Origin: Zoogloea dura
Lineage (GTDB): Bacteria > Pseudomonadota > Gammaproteobacteria > Burkholderiales > Rhodocyclaceae
Direction of reading: 5' to 3'
DNA length: 64,000 nucleotides
Assembly (NCBI RefSeq): GCF_012927165.1
Contig: NZ_JABBGA010000001.1
Location: 601,170 to 665,169, forward strand
Part shown: positions 47,429-60,543 of the stretch, in pieces
Numbering within the stretch: the first letter of the stretch is position 1
How the letters are laid out: each line of letters opens with the position of its first letter
The notes under the pieces: generated by a model
The model's input: only the letters and a program-made list of their open reading frames with translations
Database searches by the model: none
Told to the model about the DNA's origin: nothing
Translations under genes and position numbers: made by a program

Positions 47429-48502
47429 ATGAGCAGCCATCCCGCCCGCTACTGGCATGCCCTCGACGATGGTCGAATCCAGTGCGACCTGTGCCCGCGG
47501 GATTGCCGGCTCCACGAGGGCCAGCGCGGCGCCTGTTTTGTACGCCAGCGGGAAGGCGCCGCGATGGTGCTCACCACCTATGGCCGCAGCTCCGGCTTCT
47601 GCATCGATCCGATCGAAAAGAAGCCCCTCAACCATTTCTACCCGGGCAGCAGCGTACTGTCCTTCGGCACCGCCGGCTGCAACCTCGCCTGCAAGTTCTG
47701 CCAGAACTGGGACATCTCGAAAAGCCGCGACATGGACCGGCTGATGGATGCCGCCTCCCCCCGGCAGATTGCCGAGGCGGCGGCCAGCCACGCCTGCCGC
47801 AGCGTCGCCTTCACTTATAACGACCCGGTCATCTTCGCCGAGTACGCCATCGACACCGCCGCGGAATGCCGGGCCCGGGGTATTGCTTCGGTTGCGGTCA
47901 CCGCCGGCTACATCCACGCCGCCCCCAGGCGCGATTTCTATGCGGTCATGGATGCCGCCAACGTGGACCTCAAGGCCTTCAACGACGACTTCTACGTGCA
48001 TCAGACCGGCGCTCGCCTCGCGCCGGTGCTCGACACCCTGCTCTATCTGCGCCACGAAACCGCGGTGTGGTTCGAGATAACCACCCTGCTGATCCCCGGC
48101 CTCAATGATTCCGACGCCGAACTCACCGCCTTGACTCGCTGGGTGGCCGACGAACTGGGCCCCGACGTGCCATTGCACTTCACCGCCTTCCACCCCGATT
48201 ACAAGCTCGACCGCCTGCCCCCTACGCCTCCGGCCACCCTGACACGGGCCCGCCGGATCGGCCTGGATGCCGGCCTCCATCATGTCTACACGGGCAACGT
48301 TCACGACGCAGCAGGCGGCACAACCCACTGCCCGGGCTGCGGCGCCGCGGTGATCGAACGGGACTGGTATCAGATCCTGGCCTACCGCCTCGATGCGACG
48401 GGCGCCTGCCTCTCCTGCGGCCACGCACTGGCCGGGCGTTTCGAGTCTTTCAAGGGTGCATTCGGCGCACGTCGTGTCCCAGTGCACATCGGAGCGCACT
48501 AG
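47429..48502 (+). CDS. AmmeMemoRadiSam system radical SAM enzyme
   Basis: A 357-residue radical SAM enzyme. The 4Fe-4S motif is CNLACKFC (residues 84-91), i.e. CxxxCxxC. There is an N-terminal Cys pair (CDLCPRDC, 19-26) and a C-terminal four-Cys motif (CPGC...CLSC) that could bind zinc or an auxiliary iron-sulfur cluster. It resembles pyruvate formate-lyase activating enzymes but the target is unknown. It starts 4 bp after the AMMECR1 gene, so the three are one operon. Confidence 0.94.
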   Translation: MSSHPARYWHALDDGRIQCDLCPRDCRLHEGQRGACFVRQREGAAMVLTTYGRSSGFCIDPIEKKPLNHFYPGSSVLSFGTAGCNLACKFCQNWDISKSRDMDRLMDAASPRQIAEAAASHACRSVAFTYNDPVIFAEYAIDTAAECRARGIASVAVTAGYIHAAPRRDFYAVMDAANVDLKAFNDDFYVHQTGARLAPVLDTLLYLRHETAVWFEITTLLIPGLNDSDAELTALTRWVADELGPDVPLHFTAFHPDYKLDRLPPTPPATLTRARRIGLDAGLHHVYTGNVHDAAGGTTHCPGCGAAVIERDWYQILAYRLDATGACLSCGHALAGRFESFKGAFGARRVPVHIGAH

Positions 48503-48581
48503 AAGAGCGCATCGGCTTGCCGGCCGGGTCCGCCACATGCCATCGTCGACACAAAGAAAAATACCCGCCCGACTGACCGCC

Positions 48582-49262
48582 ATGATGAAACTGCGCCACA
48601 CCGCCCTGAGCATTCCTGCCGGCCCTGTCTGGCTCGAAGCGCTGCTCGCCCACTCGCCGGACGCAGCCGGCCTGGTGCTGGTTGCCCAGACCGCAGTCGG
48701 CAATCACCGGGACTCGCGGGAAGCCCACTTCACCCGCCGCCTCCAGGAAGCCGGCTTCGCCACCCTGCTCTTCGACCTGATGACCCATTACGAAGAGACC
48801 CGTGACCCGGACTCGCGCTTCAACACACCACTGCTCGGGCAGCGCATCCGCGCCGTGTTCGAATGGCTGCGTCACCAACCGCCCCTGGCCCACCTCCCGG
48901 TCGGCTTCGTGGCCAGCGGAACAGGCTGCGGCGCCGCGGTGCGCGCGCTTTCCCACGAACCGGAAATGGTCGATGCCCTGGTCTGCCGGGGCGGACGGCC
49001 CGGCCTGGCGGGTATCTCGCCGCTGCGCCAGATCCCCTTCCCCACGCGTTTCATCGTCGGGGAGAAGGACGAGGGCCTGGCCAATCTTCGTCAGGCCTAC
49101 GACCTGCTGGCCTGCCCCAAGGACTGGCGGACGGTAGCCGGTGCCGATGACGGCTTTCGCGAGCCGGGCACCCTCGACGACGCAGCCACCCTGGCCGCCG
49201 ACTGGTTCCACCACCACCTGATCCGGCGTCGCCCGCCCGCGCCGCCCGCGGCCCCGGCCTGA
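48582..49262 (+). CDS. Dienelactone-hydrolase-like alpha/beta hydrolase
   Basis: A 226-residue protein with a central GFVASGTGCGAA motif (probable nucleophile Ser), GEKDEG (Asp) and a C-terminal GADDGFREPG. Similar proteins are annotated as dienelactone hydrolase or phosphoribosyltransferase-fused hydrolases; here only the hydrolase part is present. The start is uncertain (ATG 48582, 48585 or 48537, none with a good ribosome site). It follows the AmmeMemoRadiSam operon by 79 bp. Confidence 0.6.
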   Translation: MMKLRHTALSIPAGPVWLEALLAHSPDAAGLVLVAQTAVGNHRDSREAHFTRRLQEAGFATLLFDLMTHYEETRDPDSRFNTPLLGQRIRAVFEWLRHQPPLAHLPVGFVASGTGCGAAVRALSHEPEMVDALVCRGGRPGLAGISPLRQIPFPTRFIVGEKDEGLANLRQAYDLLACPKDWRTVAGADDGFREPGTLDDAATLAADWFHHHLIRRRPPAPPAAPA

Positions 49263-49275
49263 GCGCACCGGCCAC

Positions 49276-49706
49276 TCAGCCGGCAAGGCGCTCCATGGCC
49301 TGATGGGGCAGCCCGGCTTCCTCGTACTCCGCCCCCAGCGGCACAAAACCGAAACGGGCATAAAACCCCACCGCATGGGTCTGCGCACTCAGCGCCAGAC
49401 GCTGCATGCCCCGCCGCTCCGCCTCCCCCATCAAGGTCAGCAGCAGCGCCTGCCCGATTCCCCGGCCCCGCCACTCGGCGAGGACGGCCATGCGCCCGAT
49501 GTGGCCGTCGGGCAGCAGGCGACCTGCGCCGATCACCCTTCCCTCCAGCACGGCTGCCGCATGGCAGGACTGCTCGTCGAACTCGTCGAGCTCCATGTCC
49601 GAGGGCACACCCTGTTCGTCCACAAATACCTGGAAGCGGACCGGCGTCACCAGGGACGCCAGGGTTGTCCATGGGCCGATCCGGATCTCCACTGCGGGCG
49701 GCTCCT

Positions 49707-49710
<4 letters not shown>
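49276..49710 (-). CDS. GNAT-family N-acetyltransferase
   Basis: A 144-residue acetyltransferase with the acetyl-CoA motif RGRGIGQALLLTLMGEAE (about 93-110) and the start MKEPPAVEIRIGPW at 49710, which overlaps the L,D-transpeptidase stop by 4 bp. The substrate is unknown. It resembles the ElaA-type small GNAT proteins. It is the last gene of the tadA-transpeptidase-GNAT run. Confidence 0.85.
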
Positions 49711-53742
<4,032 letters not shown>

Positions 53743-53745
53743 TAT

Positions 53746-54243
53746 TCAGAGCAACACCGGCCGATCGGGCAACTCGTTGGGGTTGTCGGGCCGCGCCGGG
53801 AAGTACTCCGTCAGCAGGCGCCCCACCTCACGCACCGCCTCGCAGGCGCCCTCCCGGCAGCGTCCGCTCCGGAAAGCCACCTCGAGGCCGCGGCACAGCG
53901 CAGCCCAATGCGCAGGCGCAATCCTCTCCGCAGCCCCGCGGTCGGCCACGATCTCGACGCGGCGGTCCAGCCACTGCACGTAGATCAGCACACCGGTGTT
54001 TTCTTCGGTATCCCAGACCCTCAGGCGGGAAAAGACCTCGACGGCACGCTCCCGAGCGTCCACACCACGCCACAGGTCGCCCAGGTCGAGCCCACCCTCG
54101 ACCACGAAACGGATCTCGCCCCTGTGCAACCGTTCGGTCTCCCCGATCGCCGCCTCGATCGCCTCGAGCACCGCCGGAGAAAAACGCCGCCGCAACAGCC
54201 AGGGAGGCGCCAGCAGGTGTCGTATCGCGCGCAGGACGTCCAT
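53746..54243 (-). CDS. TPM-domain protein (short, soluble)
   Basis: A 165-residue protein with a TPM-like domain: GEIRFVVEGGLDLG and NTGVLIYVQWLDRRVEIVADRGAA. It lacks a signal peptide and is encoded immediately after the longer TPM gene (1-bp overlap). TPM-domain families sit beside LemA in many bacteria; the role is unclear. It converges with the histidine kinase gene. Confidence 0.75.
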   Translation of the reverse strand: MDVLRAIRHLLAPPWLLRRRFSPAVLEAIEAAIGETERLHRGEIRFVVEGGLDLGDLWRGVDARERAVEVFSRLRVWDTEENTGVLIYVQWLDRRVEIVADRGAAERIAPAHWAALCRGLEVAFRSGRCREGACEAVREVGRLLTEYFPARPDNPNELPDRPVLL

Positions 54244-55091
54244 CACCAGCCTCCCGAGGCGCCACCGCCACCAAAGCCACCGCCGCCACCGGACCAGCCG
54301 CCGCCACGCGAACCAAAGCCGCCACCACCCCCACCGCCGATCCAGGGCCCCCCCATCCCGCCTCGCCCCCCTGCGCCCATGGCCAGCACGAAGACAAAGG
54401 CGAGCGCGCCGCAGCCCAGCGCAATGAACAATGCGCCGGTGATCATCCAGGCCCCGACACCTACCAGTCCGCCAGCCAGCCCGGCCCCCAGCAGTTTGCC
54501 GAACAGCGCACGCAGCACACCGCCCCCCACCACCGTGGCAACCAGGCCCAGCACTAGCCATTCTTCGGCGCCGCCCTCCCCGCTTCCATCCGCGGCACGC
54601 GGCGGCGGCAGGGCCTCACCGGACAGCAACGCCAGGATCGCCCCCACCCCCGCCTCGATCCCGCCGGGATAATCGCCCGCCTTGAAGCGTGGCGTCACCA
54701 CATCGGCAATGATCTGTTTCGCCCGGGCATCGGGCAAGGCACCCTCGAGACCCCGGCCAACCTCGATACGCATCCGCCGGTCGTCCCGCGCCACGATGAA
54801 CAGCACGCCATCATCCACGCCGACGCGCCCCAGGCGCCATGCCTCGACCACCCGGATCGAGTAGGCCTCGATGGGCTCCGGCGCGGTGCTGGCAACCGTC
54901 AGCACCGCCACCTGGGCACCCTTCTGCTTCTCGAAGGCGGCCAGTTGCGCCTCAAGGGCATCGCGCTGGGTTGCGGACAACAGCCCCGCGCCGTCGTTGA
55001 TCCGCGCCGCCAGGGGCGGCACCGGCTGCAGTTCCTGGGCGCGGGCAGGCGCCACCAGGCACAACAGCACGAGCAGGATGCGGATCAACAC
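54243..55091 (-). CDS. TPM-domain membrane protein (YgcG family) with Gly-rich tail
   Basis: A 282-residue protein: signal peptide (LIRILLVLLCLVAPARAQ), periplasmic TPM domain (INDGAGLLSATQRDALEAQL and RRMRIEVGRGLEGALPDA), two or three transmembrane helices (about 180-245), and a Gly-rich C-terminal tail of repeated GGGG/FG units. Function is unknown; the family is predicted to be a protein-protein or membrane-associated repair factor. It lies between LemA and a second TPM gene. Confidence 0.85.
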   Translation of the reverse strand: MLIRILLVLLCLVAPARAQELQPVPPLAARINDGAGLLSATQRDALEAQLAAFEKQKGAQVAVLTVASTAPEPIEAYSIRVVEAWRLGRVGVDDGVLFIVARDDRRMRIEVGRGLEGALPDARAKQIIADVVTPRFKAGDYPGGIEAGVGAILALLSGEALPPPRAADGSGEGGAEEWLVLGLVATVVGGGVLRALFGKLLGAGLAGGLVGVGAWMITGALFIALGCGALAFVFVLAMGAGGRGGMGGPWIGGGGGGGFGSRGGGWSGGGGGFGGGGASGGW

Positions 55092-55126
55092 GATTCCGCC
55101 ACCAGTGGCCGGCCAAGCCCCGTGGA

Positions 55127-55732
55127 TCAGCGTGCCGGCGCCACAGCACCGAAATCGACCTTCGGCGGCTCGCTGAGGGTCTTTTCGTTGTCCACCGAGA
55201 AATTGGCCTTGGTCTTGGCACCGGTCACCATAGCGGTGAGATTGTTGGGGAAGGTCCGTACCGACACGTTGTAGTCCTGCACCGCCTTGATGTAGCGGTT
55301 GCGCGCCACAGTGATGCGGTTCTCGGTACCCTCGAGCTGTGCCTGCAGGTCCCGGAAGTTGGCGTCGGCCTTCAGGTTGGGGTAGTTCTCGGACACCACC
55401 AGCAAGCGCGCCAACGCACCGGACAGCTCGGCCTGAGCCTTCTGGAAGCGGGCCATGGCCTCTGGATCATTGACCAGCTCTGGCGTCACCTTGATCCCGG
55501 CCACATTGGAGCGGGCCTCGGTGAGCCGGGTCAGCACATCCTTTTCGTGACTGGCGTAGCCCTGCACGACCTGCACCAGGTTGGGAATCAGGTCGGCACG
55601 GCGCTTGTACTGGTTGAGCACCTCGGACCAGGCCGCGTTGACCTGCTCGTCGTTGATCTGGATCTGGTTGTAGCCACAGCCGGTCAGAAGCAGCAGGGAC
55701 AGGATCAGGGACAACAGAGACTTGATGGACAT
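55127..55732 (-). CDS. LemA family lipoprotein
   Basis: A 201-residue coiled-coil envelope protein with a lipobox (LLLLTGC, Cys at about 19) and conserved DLIPNLVQVVQGYASHEK and YPNLKADANFRDLQAQLEGTEN. LemA proteins are membrane-linked scaffolds of unknown role. It is transcribed ahead of the two TPM genes and probably forms an operon with them (35-bp spacing). Confidence 0.92.
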   Translation of the reverse strand: MSIKSLLSLILSLLLLTGCGYNQIQINDEQVNAAWSEVLNQYKRRADLIPNLVQVVQGYASHEKDVLTRLTEARSNVAGIKVTPELVNDPEAMARFQKAQAELSGALARLLVVSENYPNLKADANFRDLQAQLEGTENRITVARNRYIKAVQDYNVSVRTFPNNLTAMVTGAKTKANFSVDNEKTLSEPPKVDFGAVAPAR

Positions 55733-55828
55733 GCCACACGCCCTCGAAAGATGAAATTAAGCGGAAACCCGGAGAAGGAGGATAACGCGTCGGCATCACC
55801 ACCGGCTCTCCACGGCAGTCACGAAGCA

Positions 55829-56677
55829 CTAGCTTGCATTCCGCAACTCGGCCATCCGGGCACGGGCAAAACACAGGTCTTCCCAGGCCTTGGCCTTGTC
55901 GGCCAGGTTGCGGAGCAGGTAGGCCGGGTGATAGGTGATCACGACGGGGATGCCCTTGTAGCTGAAGAGCTTGCCCCGCGATGCAGCGATGCGGACTTCC
56001 TCGTTCAGCAGGGCTTGCGCTGCAGGCCGGCCGAGAGCCACGATGAGGCGCGGCCTGACCAGTTCGATCTGCCGCTGCAGGTAGGGGAAACAGGCGGCCA
56101 GCTCGGCGGCATCGGGTGTGCGGTTGTTCGGCGGCCGGCATTTGACCGCGTTGGCGATGTAGACGTCGTCGCCCCGCCGCAGATCAATGGCGGCCAGCAT
56201 GGTGTCGAGCAGCCGCCCGGCCTGACCGACAAAGGGCTCGCCGCGCTCATCCTCCTCGGCCCCCGGGCCTTCGCCGACGAAGAGCCAGTCGGCCTCCCGG
56301 TCACCAACACCGGGCACGGCCTGTTTGCGCCGCTTGCACAGCACGCAGCCCTCGCAGCCGCGGATGCGGGTTTCCAGATCGTCCCAGCCGAGGTTGCCGA
56401 GATCGCCCGCAGGCTGCACACGGGGCAAGGGCTCCGGGCTGTGCGGAACAGCGGACTCACTTCGCGGTAGAGGCGGGGTTGGCAAGTTGCGGGGTACAGA
56501 CCGGGACTCAGGCTCACGCCGCACTGTGGCCACCACCACCGGTGCCTGGGCGGCCAGAGGCTCGACGGCGACAGGTTCGGCCGGCTGCTCATCCGCGGCC
56601 TGCACCTCCCGGCTCCGCAAACGCCACAGCGGAGCCAGGCCCATCTCCCTCAGGATCGAATCACGCCGCGGCGTCAT
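55829..56677 (-). CDS. Type 4 (thermostable-like) uracil-DNA glycosylase
   Basis: Removes uracil from DNA. The 282-residue protein has an N-terminal linker of about 85 residues, Cys ligands of a 4Fe-4S cluster (CEGCVLCKRRK), the core FVGEGPGAEEDERGEPFVG and the VITYHPAYLLR motif with catalytic His region. The 17-bp overlap with rimI indicates a compact operon: tsaB-rimI-udg. Confidence 0.92.
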   Translation of the reverse strand: MTPRRDSILREMGLAPLWRLRSREVQAADEQPAEPVAVEPLAAQAPVVVATVRREPESRSVPRNLPTPPLPRSESAVPHSPEPLPRVQPAGDLGNLGWDDLETRIRGCEGCVLCKRRKQAVPGVGDREADWLFVGEGPGAEEDERGEPFVGQAGRLLDTMLAAIDLRRGDDVYIANAVKCRPPNNRTPDAAELAACFPYLQRQIELVRPRLIVALGRPAAQALLNEEVRIAASRGKLFSYKGIPVVITYHPAYLLRNLADKAKAWEDLCFARARMAELRNAS

Positions 56678-57164
56678 CAGGACAGTCTCCCAGGGAAAGT
56701 CTCATCACGATCGCGTCCTCCCGGCCAGCCTGCGCCGGGTAATAGCCTTTGCGCCGGCCTATCGTCTCGAAGCCACGCCGGGCATACAGCGCCAGCGCCG
56801 CCGTGTTCGAGGGGCGCACCTCGAGGAGCAGTTGCCGGGCACCAGCCTGACGCGCCACCCGCGCCAGGTGATCGAGCAGGCGGCGCCCCAACCCCCGGCC
56901 CTGGCATGCCTTGGCCACGCTGATATTGAGAATGTGGGCCTCATCGATCACCATCATCAGCACTGCGTAGCCCACGGGCAGGCCCTGCTCGCGCATCAGC
57001 CAGCAACCATAGCCTGCCTCCATGGAGTCAGCAAAATTGCCTGATGACCAGGGGAAGGGGTAAAGCAGCGTGTCCTGCCCGGCCACCCATTCGAGGTCAT
57101 GCTGTTGCATCGGCTCAAACACGGGCCCCACGACCGCCTCTGCGGCTGTCTCGCCGGCCTTCAT
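56661..57164 (-). CDS. rimI: Ribosomal-protein S18 alanine N-acetyltransferase
   Basis: A 167-residue GNAT enzyme with the acetyl-CoA motif QGRGLGRRLLDHLARVAR and LEVRPSNTAALALYARRGF, the RimI signature. In E. coli it acetylates S18. It overlaps tsaB by 4 bp, the usual tsaB-rimI arrangement, and udg by 17 bp. Confidence 0.93.
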   Translation of the reverse strand: MKAGETAAEAVVGPVFEPMQQHDLEWVAGQDTLLYPFPWSSGNFADSMEAGYGCWLMREQGLPVGYAVLMMVIDEAHILNISVAKACQGRGLGRRLLDHLARVARQAGARQLLLEVRPSNTAALALYARRGFETIGRRKGYYPAQAGREDAIVMRLSLGDCPDDAAA

Positions 57165-57853
57165 GCCCGGCCTCCGCGGGCGAGGCGCTCCTCGGTCGTA
57201 AGCGCCACCTTGTTCCGCACGTACAAAGGCGCCGCCAGAACGGGATCGATACCCTCACCACGCAGGAAACGCCCCGCGGCGACCCGGGCAATGGCCCCTG
57301 CCTGAGCCTGCGGCGCTCCGTCGAAACACACAAGGCGGGCGCCAAGCCCATCCACCAGAACTTCCCGGTAGGCCTGGAAAGCCGAGCCGAACCCGGCCCA
57401 ATCACCTTCCGCGGGCAGATGAACGACATCGGGTGGTGCGCAACCGGGGGCAAGCACTTCGACCAGGTCGCCGTCCCTGCGCCGATAGGCCGCGAAATAG
57501 ACCTCCGACATCCGTGCATCAATGGCCACGAACACCGCGTCTCCCGGACACTGACTGGCCAGCGCCTCAAGATTGCTGATGGGAAGTACCGGCTTGCCAG
57601 CCCCCAACGCAAGCCCCTGGGCAACGCCGCAGGCCAGACGCAGGCCAGTGAAGGCCCCCGGGCCGGCACCGAAGGCGATGGCGTCCACCTCGGCAAGGCT
57701 CACGCCGCAATCACGCAGCAGCGCCACAGTTTCGGGAAGAAGGGTTTCGGAATGCCCGGGACGGCCGATCACCGGCCTTTCGGTAAGGATGTCATCATCA
57801 AGCAGGGCAACGGAACCTGCCTGGGTGGACGTTTCGAGGGCGAGAATCTTCAT
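57161..57853 (-). CDS. tsaB: tRNA t6A biosynthesis protein TsaB
   Basis: Partner of TsaD in threonylcarbamoyladenosine synthesis. The 230 residues start with MKILALETSTQAGSVALLDD and contain AFGAGPGAFTGLRLACGVAQG. It is the first of tsaB-rimI-udg. A TAGAAT box (57863-57868, minus strand) is 9 bp before the ATG and there is no ribosome site, suggesting a short or absent leader. Confidence 0.96.
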   Translation of the reverse strand: MKILALETSTQAGSVALLDDDILTERPVIGRPGHSETLLPETVALLRDCGVSLAEVDAIAFGAGPGAFTGLRLACGVAQGLALGAGKPVLPISNLEALASQCPGDAVFVAIDARMSEVYFAAYRRRDGDLVEVLAPGCAPPDVVHLPAEGDWAGFGSAFQAYREVLVDGLGARLVCFDGAPQAQAGAIARVAAGRFLRGEGIDPVLAAPLYVRNKVALTTEERLARGGRA

Positions 57854-57908
57854 AGCGGGCGCATTCTACCGCCCCAGGCCCCTGCAAGTCCGCTACACGG
57901 GAGGAACT

Positions 57909-58226
57909 TCAGTCGGGGCGACGGGGCGGCTGGCCGTAAACATCGCGCCCCGCATCGTGTACATCGCGCCGCAACTGGCGACGTTCCTCCGGCGACCAGC
58001 GACGTGGATTGCGGACCTCATCCGGCTCGGGGCGACGCATGGGCTCCAGGGCCATGGCCGGCGCCAGCCGCTCCTGAGGCAGCGCCTGCTGCCTGAGAAA
58101 AGGAGTCAGCCGGACATTCGGCTCCGCGTGGGCGCCCGCTGCAGCGATCAAGGCAAGCACCAGCAAACTAGCCCTGACAGGCCCGCCTGGTTGCATGTCC
58201 TTGCGTAAGAAAATCTCTTTGCGCAT
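57909..58226 (-). CDS. Small exported protein of unknown function
   Basis: A 105-residue protein with a hydrophobic segment (SLLVLALIAAAGAHA) that reads as a signal peptide, then a Pro/Arg-rich mature region with SPEERRQLRRDVHDAGRDVYG. ATG 58226 was chosen for the AGGA site 8 bp upstream. I do not recognise a family. It is encoded 55 bp upstream of tsaB on the same strand. Confidence 0.5.
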   Translation of the reverse strand: MRKEIFLRKDMQPGGPVRASLLVLALIAAAGAHAEPNVRLTPFLRQQALPQERLAPAMALEPMRRPEPDEVRNPRRWSPEERRQLRRDVHDAGRDVYGQPPRRPD

Positions 58227-58407
58227 GGTTTCTATCCTAACCCGGTCCGCTTGCTTGCGACATCCCTTCATGGACCACGACCTGATTCTGGCAGTCGAGC
58301 GCCACCCTGAAACAGGCCTTTGTAAGGAATTGTTAGACGCCCCTGCGCTCTTACGTTTACTTACCCGCGGCTAGCCGGGCCGTCGGGGAGCCGCTAGGAT
58401 TGCGACC

Positions 58408-59136
58408 ATGGAAAAAGAAAGCTATCGAATTCTCGTCGTCGATGACGACCTGCGCCTTCGCGAACTGCTCAAACGCTATCTGGGCGAGCAGGGATTCAAC
58501 GTCAAGGTGGTCAATGACGCCACCCAGATGGACCGCGCCATCCTGCGCGAACACTTCGACCTGATGGTCCTCGATCTCATGCTCCCCGGGGAGGATGGTC
58601 TTTCGATCTGCCGCCGCCTGCGCGGCACCGGCAACCAGATGCCGATCGTGATGCTGACCGCCAAGGGCGATGACGTGGACCGCATCATCGGCCTCGAGAT
58701 GGGCGCCGACGACTACCTGCCCAAGCCCTTCAACCCACGCGAGCTGGTGGCCCGCATCCACGCGGTACTGCGCCGCCAACCTCAGACGCCGCCGGGAGCG
58801 CCAGCGGCCGATGACGAGGACGTCAGCTTCGGCCAGATCGTCGTCCAGCTCGGCAGCCGGATCCTGGTGCGCAACGGCGAGGAAACCCTGCTCACCACCG
58901 GCGAGTTCGCACTGCTCAAGGTGCTGCTCCAGCACCCCCGGCAGCCGCTCTCGCGGGACCGCCTGATGGAACTCGCCCGAGGCCGTGAATACGACGTCTT
59001 CGACCGCTCCATCGACGTACAGATCTCGCGCCTGCGCAAACTCATCGAGGAAGACCCGGGCAAACCCCGCTACATCCAGACCGTCTGGGGATTCGGCTAC
59101 GTATTCGTTCCGGACGGCAACAAGCACGCACCCTGA
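58408..59136 (+). CDS. ompR: OmpR-type response regulator
   Basis: A 242-residue regulator: receiver domain with phospho-acceptor Asp in LMVLDLMLPGEDGL (residue about 55) and switch Lys in YLPKPFNP, then a winged-helix DNA-binding domain (GEFALLKVLLQHPRQPLSRD, IQTVWGFGYVF). With the adjacent EnvZ-like kinase it forms an osmolarity-type two-component system. AGGA lies 9 bp before the ATG. Confidence 0.95.
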   Translation: MEKESYRILVVDDDLRLRELLKRYLGEQGFNVKVVNDATQMDRAILREHFDLMVLDLMLPGEDGLSICRRLRGTGNQMPIVMLTAKGDDVDRIIGLEMGADDYLPKPFNPRELVARIHAVLRRQPQTPPGAPAADDEDVSFGQIVVQLGSRILVRNGEETLLTTGEFALLKVLLQHPRQPLSRDRLMELARGREYDVFDRSIDVQISRLRKLIEEDPGKPRYIQTVWGFGYVFVPDGNKHAP

Positions 59137-59145
59137 TCCCTGTCC

Positions 59146-60498
59146 ATGGCGCCAGCCCGCTACAGATCGTTCCTGGTCGGTGCGCCACGCACCCTGCTAT
59201 GGCGGATCTTCCTGGTAGTCACCTTCCTGATGCTGGCCTCGGTTGCCACCTGGTCGGCCATCTTCAACCATTTCGACGTGGCAAGCCGGGCCGGCCAGAT
59301 GGCCCAGACTGTGGTCAGCATCATCAACCTGACCCGCACGGCCCTGCTCAACGCCGACCCAGCGCTGCGCAAGGATCTGCTGCTCGACCTGGCGACCCTG
59401 GAAGGCATCCGCATCTATCCTGCCGAAAAGCAGGATCGCACCGCTCCGCTGGAAGACAGCGCACTGATGCAGATGCTGACCACCGAAGTCCGCCAGCAAC
59501 TCGGTCCTGAAACCCGGTTCGCTTCGTCCTGGGAAGGGCTCGCCGGCTTCTGGGTGAGTTTCCGCATCCAGGCGGATGACCCGGAAGACGCCGGTGAATT
59601 CTGGGTCATGCTGCCGGTGGAGCGCGTCATGCGTCCGCACACCAGGGAATGGATCGGCTGGGGCGCGGCCGCGTTGTGCCTGGCCTTGCTTGGCGCCTAC
59701 GTAATCGTGTCGCGCCTGAGTCGCCCGCTGAAGGATCTGACCGTGGCAGCGCGAACTGTTGGTCGCGGCGAAATCCCTGCCCGCCTGGACGAAGACGGCC
59801 CGACCGAGCTGTCGGAGCTGGCCCACGCCTTCAATCAGATGTCGCGGGATCTGCAGGAACTCGACGCCGACCGGGCCCTCATCCTCGCCGGCGTCTCCCA
59901 CGACCTGCGTACGCCCCTGGCCCGTCTGCGCCTGGGGGTCGAGATGTGCGGCGCCGACGCTGCCGACGTGGACGCCATGGTGTCCGACATCGAAGACATG
60001 GACAGAATCATCGGGCAATTCCTGTCCTTCTCCCGGGAAAGCGGCGATGAGATTCTGACCCCCCTCGACCTGACCGGCATGGCCGAAGAGCTCGCCGCCC
60101 TGTACACCCGCCGCGGCTTTCCCCTGACCCTGCACACCCGCGGCATCGCCATTGCCGAAGCCCGCCCACAAGCCCTTAGGCGTGCCGTCACCAACCTGAT
60201 CGAGAACGCTCTGCGTTATGCAGGTCATCCCCCGGAACTGGAAGTAGGCATGGTCGACGGCCGCCCTGCCATCGAGGTCCTGGATCGTGGCCCCGGCATT
60301 CCGCCAGCCGATGCAGAGCGGGTCAAACGCCCTTTCACGCGGCTGGAGTCAGCCCGCAGCAACACCAAGGGATCGGGCCTGGGGCTGGCCATCGTCGACC
60401 GGATCGTTCGCGGACAACAAGGCGAGTTCCGCCTGGCCCCGCGGGAAGGAGGCGGCCTGCGCGCCAGCATCATCCTGCGATCTGCGCCAAGAGCCTGA
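59146..60498 (+). CDS. envZ: EnvZ-like sensor histidine kinase
   Basis: A 450-residue inner-membrane kinase: two helices flanking a periplasmic sensor (first at about 16-38, second at about 165-185), a HAMP region, a HisKA domain (SHDLRTPLARLRLGVEM, phospho-His in SHDLR) and a HATPase_c domain with NLIENALRYA, DRGPGIPP and GLGLAIVDRIV. It starts 9 bp after ompR in one operon. Confidence 0.94.
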   Translation: MAPARYRSFLVGAPRTLLWRIFLVVTFLMLASVATWSAIFNHFDVASRAGQMAQTVVSIINLTRTALLNADPALRKDLLLDLATLEGIRIYPAEKQDRTAPLEDSALMQMLTTEVRQQLGPETRFASSWEGLAGFWVSFRIQADDPEDAGEFWVMLPVERVMRPHTREWIGWGAAALCLALLGAYVIVSRLSRPLKDLTVAARTVGRGEIPARLDEDGPTELSELAHAFNQMSRDLQELDADRALILAGVSHDLRTPLARLRLGVEMCGADAADVDAMVSDIEDMDRIIGQFLSFSRESGDEILTPLDLTGMAEELAALYTRRGFPLTLHTRGIAIAEARPQALRRAVTNLIENALRYAGHPPELEVGMVDGRPAIEVLDRGPGIPPADAERVKRPFTRLESARSNTKGSGLGLAIVDRIVRGQQGEFRLAPREGGGLRASIILRSAPRA

Positions 60499-60543
60499 GT
60501 TGCGGCTAAAATCGCAGCTACCATCCTGACGGCAAGTCATCCC

